Assembly: GCF_000756385.1 (NCBI RefSeq)
Contig: NZ_JNFC01000056.1
Coordinates: 1 to 64,000 of the forward strand
DNA from: Sphingopyxis sp. LC363
GTDB lineage: Bacteria; Pseudomonadota; Alphaproteobacteria; Sphingomonadales; Sphingomonadaceae
Direction: 5' to 3'
Length of the DNA: 64,000 nt
The position numbers and the translations under genes are program-made. Position 1 is the stretch's first letter. Each line of letters starts with the position of its first letter. Under the pieces are notes generated by a model, which saw nothing but the letters and a program-made list of their open reading frames with translations, was not told the origin of the DNA and made no database searches. Of this stretch, positions 1 to 7,005 are shown in pieces.

Positions 1-178
1 CGCCGATAATGCCCCAGTCGCGGTCGCCCGCGCCCATCGCATCGTCGGTGTAGACGGCCTGATGCGCGCGGTGGAAGGCGCCGATGCCGATATGGACGAT
101 GCCCGCCGCCTGGGCGGCGCGGTCGTAACCCGGCGCCTGCACCGACGCCGGGAGCGGTGTTTGTGCCGACAGCCTCAC
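1..178 (-). CDS. uxuB: Fructuronate reductase / mannitol dehydrogenase family protein (N-terminal 59 residues, cut by window edge)
   Basis: Only the N-terminus is present. Residues 28-46 read VHIGIGAFHRAHQAVYTDD, the nucleotide-binding entry motif of the polyol/mannitol dehydrogenase family, to which D-fructuronate reductase UxuB belongs. Known tagaturonate reductases (UxaB) start differently, so UxuB is the closer match. It would reduce fructuronate with NADH in the cytoplasm. The start is a GTG at 176-178 that overlaps the uxaC stop codon (GTGA), which implies translational coupling to uxaC. It is the last visible gene of the FAH-exuT-uxaC-uxuB operon. Because the catalytic part is missing, MtlD-like or UxuB-like specificity cannot be told apart. 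Confidence 0.8.
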   Translation of the reverse strand, partial: MRLSAQTPLPASVQAPGYDRAAQAAGIVHIGIGAFHRAHQAVYTDDAMGAGDRDWGIIG

Positions 179-1587
179 AGCTTGTACGCGGCCTTGGCGA
201 GATTGTAGCTGAGGTCGACCGCGAGTTCGGCCGCCTCCCATTCCTCCATCCGGTGCTCGGCGACCAATTGCGCGAGGAAGCCGCAATCGATGCGCCGCGC
301 GACGTCGTGGCGCGCGGGGATCGAGAGGAAGGCGCGCGTGTCGTCATTGAAGCCGACTGTATTATAGAAGCCTGCGGTCTCGGTGGTCTGGCTGCGGAAG
401 CGCCGCATCCCCTCGGGGCTGTCGTGGAACCACCACGCCGGGCCGAGCTTCAGCGCGGGGTAATGCCCCGCGAGCGGCGCGAGTTCGCGCGCATAGCTCG
501 TCTCGTCCAATGTGAAGAGGATGATCGTCAGCGCGGCCTCGTTGCCATAACGCCCGAGCAGCGGGCGCAGCGCGTGGACATAGTCGGTCGCCATCGGGAT
601 ATCGGCGCCCTTGTCGCGGCCATAGTGGGCGAACAGCCACGGGTTATGGTTGCGGAAGGCGCCGGGGTGGATTTGCATGACGAGCCCGTCGTCGAGGCTC
701 ATCCCCGCCATCACCGTCAGCATATGCGCGCGGAACAGCTCGGCATCGGCGGCGCTGACATCGTCGCCGGTGACGCGTGCGAAGAGAACTTCGGCTTCAG
801 CGTCCGAGAGATCGGCGGTTGCGGCGGTCGGGTGGCCGTGGTCGGTCGAGGTCGCGCCCATTTCAGCGAAGAAAGCGCGGCGGTTGCGGTGGGCGGCGAG
901 ATAACCGGCGTAGCTGAACGCATCTTCGCCCGACAGTTCGGAAAAGCGCTGGAGATTATCGCGAAAGCCTTCGAATTCGGGGTCGACGACCGAGTCGGGG
1001 CGATAGGCGGTGATCACGCGCCCGCCCCATTCGCCGCTGGCATTCGCGGCGCGGATCGCGGCGTGGTGTTCGAGCGTGTCGAGGGGGCTTTCGGTCGTCG
1101 CGATCACCTCGATCCCGAAGCGGTCGAAGAGCGCGCGCGGGCGGAAGGCGTCGGTCGAAAGTGCCTCGGTGATACGGTCGTAATAAAGGTCCGAGGTCTC
1201 GGCCGAAAATTGCACGTCGAAGCCGAACGCCTCGGCGAACACCCAGTCCATCCACATCCGCGACGGGGTGCCGCGAAAGAGATGGTAGTTTTGCGCGAAG
1301 AGCCGCCAGCTTTCACGCGGATCGGCCGCCGGGTTGCGGATGCCGAGCGCACCCAGCGATATGCCCTGCGAATAGAGCATCCGAAATACATAATGATCGG
1401 GGTGAAGCAGCAGCTCCGCCGCATTGCCGAAGGGCGCGTTGCCCGCAAACCAGCCGGGATCGGTGTGGCCGTGCGGGCTGACGATCGGCAGACCCGCCAC
1501 TTCCCCATAGAGCCGGCGCGCGATGTCGCGCTGCGCCGGATCGGACGGAAAGAGGCGGTCGGGGGAGAGGAGCAGCGGACGCGGCAT
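175..1587 (-). CDS. uxaC: Glucuronate/galacturonate isomerase
   Basis: Uronate isomerase, which interconverts D-glucuronate with D-fructuronate and D-galacturonate with D-tagaturonate in the cytoplasm. The protein is about 470 residues, the normal family length. An amidohydrolase-type metal-binding motif SPHGHTDP sits at residues 37-44, followed by the conserved GWFAGN stretch. An in-frame ATG at 1623 exists but would overlap the exuT stop by 32 bp and add an unconserved N-terminus. The ATG at 1587, four bases after the exuT stop, gives MPRPLLLSPDRLFP, the usual UxaC start. No strong ribosome binding site is seen, so expression probably depends on coupling with exuT. The stop overlaps the uxuB GTG. 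Confidence 0.93.
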   Translation of the reverse strand: MPRPLLLSPDRLFPSDPAQRDIARRLYGEVAGLPIVSPHGHTDPGWFAGNAPFGNAAELLLHPDHYVFRMLYSQGISLGALGIRNPAADPRESWRLFAQNYHLFRGTPSRMWMDWVFAEAFGFDVQFSAETSDLYYDRITEALSTDAFRPRALFDRFGIEVIATTESPLDTLEHHAAIRAANASGEWGGRVITAYRPDSVVDPEFEGFRDNLQRFSELSGEDAFSYAGYLAAHRNRRAFFAEMGATSTDHGHPTAATADLSDAEAEVLFARVTGDDVSAADAELFRAHMLTVMAGMSLDDGLVMQIHPGAFRNHNPWLFAHYGRDKGADIPMATDYVHALRPLLGRYGNEAALTIILFTLDETSYARELAPLAGHYPALKLGPAWWFHDSPEGMRRFRSQTTETAGFYNTVGFNDDTRAFLSIPARHDVARRIDCGFLAQLVAEHRMEEWEAAELAVDLSYNLAKAAYKL

Positions 1588-1591
1588 CGCG

Positions 1592-2899
1592 CTATTTCGC
1601 GCTTTCGACGCTGACCGGCGCAAGGCGCGGGCTCAATATGTGGACCGCGAGCACGGCAAGGAAATAGACGGTCGTGCAGGCGGCGAAGATGAGCGTGTAA
1701 TTGCCCCCCGTCGCGTCGAGCACGAGCCCGGTCGATTTCGCCATGATCATGCCGCCGACGCCGCCCATGAAGCCGCCGAGCCCGATTACCGATCCGACCG
1801 CGCGTTTCGGGAACATGTCGGGCGGGATCGACAGGATCGTCGACGAAAAGGCCTGGTGCCCCGCGAGCGCGATGCCGATCAGCACGACCGCGAGCCACAT
1901 ATTGTCGAGCCCGGTGACGAACAGCAGCGGCAGCACGCAGAGGCCCGCGCCGATCATCGTGACCTTGCGCGCGAAATTGACGCTGTGGCCCGCCTGGATG
2001 AGCTTCGACGACACCCAGCCGCCGAGGATGCTGCCGGCGTCGGAGAGCAGATACATGATGATCATCGGCAGCAGCACGATCTTCAGATCGACGTCATATG
2101 TGGTGCTGAAATATTTGGGCAGCCAGAAGAGCATCAGGAACCACACCGGGTCGGTCAGGAATTTGGCGACCGCGAACGCCCACGCCTCGCGCTTGGTGAC
2201 GATGGCGCCCCAGCCGAGCCGCTCGACCTTTTCGGGCGGGTCATGTTCGATCCATGCGAGTTCGGCCTCGCTGACCTTTCCGCTCTCGCGCGGATTGCTG
2301 TAGAACCAGAGCCAGAGGATCAGCAGCAGGGCGCCGAAGGCCCCGGTGTAGATGAAGGTTTCGCGCCAGTCGAAGCCGAGCACGCGCATGAACAGCGCGA
2401 CCGTCGGCGCGGTCAGGATGACGCCGATCGTCGTCGCGCTGTTGACCCAGCCGATCGCATAGGAGCGTTCCTTTTGCGGGAACCATTCGCTCGACGCGCG
2501 GACGACCGAGGGGAAATGCCCCGCCTCGCCGACGCCGAGGATGACGCGCGCGAGCATGAAAGAGACGACCGACGCGGCGAAACCGTGCGCGACATGGCCG
2601 ACGGTCCAGATCGAGATCGCGATCGCATAGCCGATCTTGGGGCCGAAGCGGTCGATCAGCCAACCCATGAGGAGAAAGCCCAGCGCATAGGCGAACTGGA
2701 AGGCGGTGACGATGTTGCCATAGTCGTTCTCGGTCCATTTGAGCTCGTCGCCGAGGGTCGGCGCAAGCAGCCCGAGCATGGTGCGGTCGATATAATTGAC
2801 CGTGGTCGCAGCGAACAGTAGCGCGACGATCAGCCAGCGATAACGCCCCGACCGAGGCACTGGCGCCGCCGTCCCTCCGTCCGCGAATGCCTGTGCCAT
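1592..2899 (-). CDS. exuT: Hexuronate MFS transporter
   Basis: A 435-residue major facilitator protein of the anion:cation symporter group, whose members include ExuT (hexuronates) and galactonate/glucarate carriers. The first membrane helix at about residues 22-34 is followed by NYIDRTMLG, the family signature after TM1. Two six-helix halves with a central loop (SNPRESGKVSE) are visible. It would import galacturonate and glucuronate across the inner membrane. It lies between the FAH-family gene (21 bp upstream) and uxaC (4 bp downstream). The exact substrate is inferred from these neighbours. Confidence 0.88.
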   Translation of the reverse strand: MAQAFADGGTAAPVPRSGRYRWLIVALLFAATTVNYIDRTMLGLLAPTLGDELKWTENDYGNIVTAFQFAYALGFLLMGWLIDRFGPKIGYAIAISIWTVGHVAHGFAASVVSFMLARVILGVGEAGHFPSVVRASSEWFPQKERSYAIGWVNSATTIGVILTAPTVALFMRVLGFDWRETFIYTGAFGALLLILWLWFYSNPRESGKVSEAELAWIEHDPPEKVERLGWGAIVTKREAWAFAVAKFLTDPVWFLMLFWLPKYFSTTYDVDLKIVLLPMIIMYLLSDAGSILGGWVSSKLIQAGHSVNFARKVTMIGAGLCVLPLLFVTGLDNMWLAVVLIGIALAGHQAFSSTILSIPPDMFPKRAVGSVIGLGGFMGGVGGMIMAKSTGLVLDATGGNYTLIFAACTTVYFLAVLAVHILSPRLAPVSVESAK

Positions 2900-2920
2900 A
2901 ATCCTCTCCTGTTATTTGCT

Positions 2921-3712
2921 CTAAAAGCTTCTGATCGAGCAGCCGACGCGGATTTTTCCGTCGAAGATTGCTTCGGCACGCTGGCTCGGCCGGATTTCAT
3001 GGATACCGGTGATCGCACCCGCGGACACCCATGTCCCGGGTGGAATAGCTATGCCGCGCGCGCGGAGGATGCGAATCAGGAACAGCGCCGAGCCGAAGGG
3101 GCCGTCGAGCATGGCCTCCATTGTCGCGGTGCCGACGGTTTCGCCGTCGATCGTCATTTCGACCGGCATGCGGATGAGGTCGGCGTCCTCCCAGCCGGCG
3201 ATCGGCGGGCCGAGGATCAGCCCCTTGTTGTTGCCATAGTCCGACGCCGTGACCGCGGGACCGTGGCGGTTGATTTCGGGAAAGGGCGAACTCGCGATTT
3301 CGATACCCGTGCGGACGTCGGCGATGCAGTGCTTCACGCTGTCGATATCATAATCGCGCGTGCCGACCTCGCCGAAACAAAGCAGCACTTCGGCCTCGGC
3401 CGCGGCGAATCCGTCGGCATAGACGGGCATCACAGGCTGTTCGGCGGCACCCACGATTTCGTCGGCGAAGATCGGGCCGGTCAGGCGGTTGCCGCCATAG
3501 CGGGTGACGAGTTCGGGCGCGATTCGTCCGACTTTCCAGCCGCCGATGCGGCGGCCGTCGAGCGCGATCGCGCTGTCCTGAATCGCATAAGCCTCGGCCA
3601 TCGTCTGCGGCATCGCGCCGGGATAGGCGGTAAGCGGTGTCTTTCGCCCACGCGCGTCGATCAGGGCCCGCGCTATATTCTCTTGATCGCTTGTCGCCAG
3701 CATCTTTCTCAT
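2921..3712 (-). CDS. Fumarylacetoacetate hydrolase family protein, 2-keto-4-pentenoate hydratase (MhpD) type
   Basis: About 263 residues, first gene of the uronate operon. The core GWKVG, the acidic AAAEAEVLL segment and the late GTWVSAGAITGIHE region match MhpD-type 2-oxopent-4-enoate hydratases and oxalocrotonate decarboxylases, metal-dependent enzymes acting on 2-keto acids. It is not a known member of the UxaC-UxuB-UxaA route, so a role on a 2-keto-3-deoxy sugar acid or a side product is inferred only from context. Start: ATG at 3710-3712 behind an AG-rich stretch (GGAAGAGGGAA). A second in-frame ATG at 3703 is possible. A longer open frame extends to 4063 but runs antisense through uxaA and the operator and is rejected. 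Confidence 0.8.
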   Translation of the reverse strand: MRKMLATSDQENIARALIDARGRKTPLTAYPGAMPQTMAEAYAIQDSAIALDGRRIGGWKVGRIAPELVTRYGGNRLTGPIFADEIVGAAEQPVMPVYADGFAAAEAEVLLCFGEVGTRDYDIDSVKHCIADVRTGIEIASSPFPEINRHGPAVTASDYGNNKGLILGPPIAGWEDADLIRMPVEMTIDGETVGTATMEAMLDGPFGSALFLIRILRARGIAIPPGTWVSAGAITGIHEIRPSQRAEAIFDGKIRVGCSIRSF

Positions 3713-3739
3713 TTCCCTCTTCCGCGATGTGGTGTAAGA

Positions 3740-3751
3740 GACACCGGTGTC
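3740..3751. promoter_or_regulatory. LacI-type operator, site 1 (FAH operon / uxaA divergent promoter)
   Basis: A perfect 12-bp palindrome GACACCGGTGTC, the symmetric form of the motif found at four other promoters of this locus. It has the central CG typical of LacI-family operators. On the minus strand TTGACA (3753-3748), a candidate -35 hexamer for the FAH-exuT-uxaC-uxuB operon, overlaps the site, so binding there should block that promoter. Confidence 0.75.
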
Positions 3752-3770
3752 AAAGGCAAGCGAATATCGG

Positions 3771-3781
3771 ATGTATGACAA
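3771..3781. promoter_or_regulatory. Candidate GntR/FadR-type operator
   Basis: ATGTATGACAA, with the GTNNNAC core of FadR-subfamily operators (consensus TNGTNNNACNA, 10 of 11 positions fitting). The GTATGACAA core recurs twice upstream of the second TonB-dependent receptor. It lies 19 bp from the LacI-type palindrome in the same divergent promoter, which suggests two regulators. Confidence 0.45.
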
Positions 3782-3812
3782 ATAGCCTCGTCCTGCCGGG
3801 TGTCGGGCGACG

Positions 3813-5309
3813 ATGACCGGCGTCGGCAAAATCCATGCGATCCGCGTCCATGACGCGGACAATGTCGCGACCGCGATTGCCGATATCGGTGCGGGCGAGG
3901 CGCTCTTCGGCGATAGCGGCCTTCGCGCATCGGTCGCCGTCGAACGCGGACACAAGATCGCGCTCGCGCCGATCGCGCGCGGCGTGGCGGTGGTCAAATA
4001 TGGCTTTCCGATCGGCACCGCGACCGCCGACATCGCGCCCGGCGAGCATGTGCACAGCCACAATCTGACGACCGCGCTCGGCGGTGGCGGCGACTATCTT
4101 TATGCGCCGCCTCCCGCAGGCGCGGCGCCCGCGGCCGGACCCTCCCGGACCTTTTCAGGCTATCTCCGCGCCGACGGCCGCGTCGGAACGCGCAACGAGA
4201 TATGGATTCTACCGACCGTCGGCTGCGTCGGCAATCTTGCCGCACGCGTCGCGCGGATCGCGGGCGAGCGCCATGCGGGGCGGGTCGACGGGGTGCATGC
4301 CTTCAAGCATCCTTTCGGCTGTTCGCAGCTCGGCGACGACCTTGGCCATACGCGCGCGCTGCTCGCGGCGCTCGCGCAGCACCCCAATGCGGGCGGCGTG
4401 CTGATCGTCGGCCTCGGGTGCGAGAGCAACCAGCTCGGCGCGCTGCTCGATAGCATTCCCGCCGAACGCCGCGCGCATATCCGAACCCTGTCGGCGCAGG
4501 CGGTCGAGGATGACGAGGCCGTCTGCCTCGCGCTGGTCGATGAGCTGGTGGCGGAATGCGCCGATACGCCGCGCACCGATATGCCGCTGGCGAAACTGGT
4601 GCTCGGGGTCAAATGCGGCGGCTCGGACGGTCTGTCGGGCCTTACCGCCAACCCGCTCGTCGGGCGCATGGCCGATACCATCGCGGCGGCGGGCGGCAAG
4701 GTGGTGCTGACCGAAATCCCCGAAATTTTCGGCGCCGAACAGCTGCTGATGGACCGCGCGGTGTCGCGCGCGGTGTTCGACGAAGCCGTCGCGCTCGTTC
4801 GCGATTTCAAGCAATATTTCATCCGTCACGGCGAACCGGTGAGCGAAAATCCCTCGCCCGGCAATATCGCGGGCGGGATCACGACGCTCGAGGAAAAGTC
4901 ATTGGGCGCGGTGCAGAAGGGCGGCCAGGTGTCGCTCGTCGATGTCCGCCGCTACGGCGGCGAGGCGATGCTTCCCGGCCTCACCCTGCTCGAAGCGCCT
5001 GGCAACGATGCGGTGTCGTCGACCGCGCTGACGGCGGCGGGCGCGACGGTGATCCTCTTTACGACCGGACGCGGCACGCCGCTCGGCTTTCCGGCGCCGA
5101 CCCTCAAGATCGCGTCGAACAGCGCGCTCGCCGGACGCAAGCCGGGGTGGATCGATTTCGACGCCGGGCAGGTGCTCGATGCTGGTTTCGATCAGGCTGC
5201 GGACGCGCTGCTCGACCTCGTCGCCGCCACCGCTTCGGGCGCGCCGACCAAGGCCGAAGCCAATGCGGAACGCGATATCGCGATCTGGAAATCGGGCGTG
5301 ACGCTTTAA
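3813..5309 (+). CDS. uxaA: Altronate dehydratase
   Basis: A 498-residue protein of the altronate/galactarate dehydratase family. It removes water from D-altronate to give 2-keto-3-deoxygluconate, using an iron-type metal centre in the cytoplasm. The N-terminal SAF domain ends with EHVHSHNL at about residues 78-85. The large catalytic domain carries GRVGTRNE, HPFGCSQLGDD, GLGCESNQ and KCGGSDGLSG. Length and domain order are normal for UxaA. It diverges from the FAH-exuT-uxaC operon and shares the operator at 3740-3751. Its stop overlaps the stop of the convergent GH43 gene by three bases. Confidence 0.93.
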   Translation: MTGVGKIHAIRVHDADNVATAIADIGAGEALFGDSGLRASVAVERGHKIALAPIARGVAVVKYGFPIGTATADIAPGEHVHSHNLTTALGGGGDYLYAPPPAGAAPAAGPSRTFSGYLRADGRVGTRNEIWILPTVGCVGNLAARVARIAGERHAGRVDGVHAFKHPFGCSQLGDDLGHTRALLAALAQHPNAGGVLIVGLGCESNQLGALLDSIPAERRAHIRTLSAQAVEDDEAVCLALVDELVAECADTPRTDMPLAKLVLGVKCGGSDGLSGLTANPLVGRMADTIAAAGGKVVLTEIPEIFGAEQLLMDRAVSRAVFDEAVALVRDFKQYFIRHGEPVSENPSPGNIAGGITTLEEKSLGAVQKGGQVSLVDVRRYGGEAMLPGLTLLEAPGNDAVSSTALTAAGATVILFTTGRGTPLGFPAPTLKIASNSALAGRKPGWIDFDAGQVLDAGFDQAADALLDLVAATASGAPTKAEANAERDIAIWKSGVTL

Positions 5310-6928
5310 TCGAACGCCGTGAAGGTGAAATTGCGGAAGCGTGCCTCCCCCGCTCCCGCCGAATAAAGGCCGGGACGCAGCATCAGGAAACCGCCGCGCA
5401 CATTATGGTGATATCCCGACACCTCCATGCCGCGGTCGAAGCGGACCCACGTCTTTCCGCCGTCGCCGCTCGTGTCATAGGTGACGATATGACGGTCGTT
5501 GGTGACGCGCATCCGCATCCTTGATCCGTGCGGGTTGGCGGGGCGCGCGCGCTCGATGCCATATTGGTGGGTGACGAACCGCGCGCCGTCGAAGCCGAGC
5601 CCGCAATAGAGCCTCTCGTCATAGAAGAGGATCAGCCCCGCAGTGCCGCCCGGCGCGATCTCGATATCGCATTCGAAGCGGTACGCCTGATCGCCCGCGA
5701 TCAGGAGCAGCGGCGAGGAGTCGACCGGCGCCTCGCCGCGCGCCGCCAGCACCAGTGCGCCGTCCTCGACGCGCGCGCGGCTGGGTTCGTCGGCGGCGGG
5801 CTTGAAGAAATTCCATTTCGCGCCGAGCGCAAGCGTCGCGAAATCGTCCGAAAGCGCCATGCCGTGCGGCCCTGCGACCGTGCCGCCCTTCGGCTTCGCG
5901 ATCGGCCGCGACAGGTCGCCGCCCTTCATGCGGAACCAGCCGTCGCCGGTCCATTCGATCGGGTCGAGCAAAGCCTGCCGCCCGAGCGTCCAATAGCCAT
6001 TCTCATAGCCATGATAGACGCTCCACCAGTCACCCGCCGGCCCTTCGACGAGCGTCGCATGGCCGCGCGACCACCATTTTTCGGCGGCCGAAACGGTGCG
6101 AACGAGCGGGTTGGCGGGGCAATTTTCCCATGGCCCGTGGATCGACTTCGACCGCGCCGCGATGACCATATGGCCGGTCGGCGGCCCGGCGGTGCCGCCG
6201 ACCGCGGTGATCATGTAATAATAGGCGCCACGCCGCGTGATCTTCGGCCCCTCGGGCGCGAAACCCTCGACGACCCAGTCGGACGGATAGCGCCACGGGT
6301 CATAGACATGCTCGGGCTCGCCGACGCGCGACAGTCCGTCATCCGACAGGCGAACGCGATCGCCCCCCGACAGGAACAGCCAGCGCGACCCGTCTTCGCC
6401 GACCGCATGGCCGGGGTCGATATGGTTCGGCAGATCGAGATCGACCGGGTCGCTCCACGGTCCCTCGATCCGGTCGGCCCAGATCACCCAGCTGGTGTTC
6501 GGGCCCTTTGTGGGAATGTAGAGATAATAGCGGCCGTCATGCTTGCAGAGTTCGGGCGCCCAGACCGAACCGATATTGCGGGTCAGCGCGGGGCCGATCG
6601 GGCGCCAGTTCACCAGATCGCGCGAATGCCAGATGACCAGGCCCGGATAGCTATCGAAGGTCGAGAAGGTCATATAATAGTCGGCGCCGTCCTTCAGGAT
6701 CGACGGATCGGGATGGTCGCCCGCCATGATCGGGTTGAGGAAACCTCCGTCGCCAAGGTCGGCCTTGCGCTGGCCATCGAAGCCTCTTGCCCACGCCGGC
6801 GCGGGGCCGGGTGAAGCGGGCGCCGCGCGGGCGGGGACGACTAAGCCCGCCGGGGCACCGAAACCCGTCAGCCCCGTCCCCAGCAATCCCGCTCCCGCCA
6901 GTTTGAGCATGTCGCGCCGATCGGTCAC
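5306..6928 (-). CDS. Secreted glycoside hydrolase, GH43-like five-bladed propeller
   Basis: About 540 residues. The N-terminus TDRRDMLKLAGAG with a following hydrophobic stretch is a Tat-type signal, so the enzyme is probably exported folded. The GH43 catalytic base is in DHPDPSIL and the likely general acid in VVEGFAPEGPKI. A C-terminal jelly-roll module follows, as in GH43 arabinofuranosidases and xylosidases. In this locus it probably trims arabinan or xylan side chains of pectin. The start is a GTG at 6926-6928 preceded by GAGGAG at 7-bp spacing; the longer frame to 6985 has no ribosome binding site. It lies downstream of the first TonB-dependent receptor and may be cotranscribed with it. 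Confidence 0.85.
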   Translation of the reverse strand: MTDRRDMLKLAGAGLLGTGLTGFGAPAGLVVPARAAPASPGPAPAWARGFDGQRKADLGDGGFLNPIMAGDHPDPSILKDGADYYMTFSTFDSYPGLVIWHSRDLVNWRPIGPALTRNIGSVWAPELCKHDGRYYLYIPTKGPNTSWVIWADRIEGPWSDPVDLDLPNHIDPGHAVGEDGSRWLFLSGGDRVRLSDDGLSRVGEPEHVYDPWRYPSDWVVEGFAPEGPKITRRGAYYYMITAVGGTAGPPTGHMVIAARSKSIHGPWENCPANPLVRTVSAAEKWWSRGHATLVEGPAGDWWSVYHGYENGYWTLGRQALLDPIEWTGDGWFRMKGGDLSRPIAKPKGGTVAGPHGMALSDDFATLALGAKWNFFKPAADEPSRARVEDGALVLAARGEAPVDSSPLLLIAGDQAYRFECDIEIAPGGTAGLILFYDERLYCGLGFDGARFVTHQYGIERARPANPHGSRMRMRVTNDRHIVTYDTSGDGGKTWVRFDRGMEVSGYHHNVRGGFLMLRPGLYSAGAGEARFRNFTFTAFD

Positions 6929-7005
6929 ATCATTCTCCTCGAAAAAAGAAAGGCCCGGCCCCCGCAAGCGAAGGCCGGGCCTCACCGGGACGAAATCAAC
7001 TCGTG

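Noticed and set aside
157..1614. 485-codon plus-strand frame opposite uxaC
   Set aside because: Shadow of uxaC; the product has no recognisable domain.
3713..4063. N-terminal extension of the FAH-family gene
   Set aside because: It would cross the operator and run antisense through the first part of uxaA; MhpD-type proteins start at the ATG near 3712.
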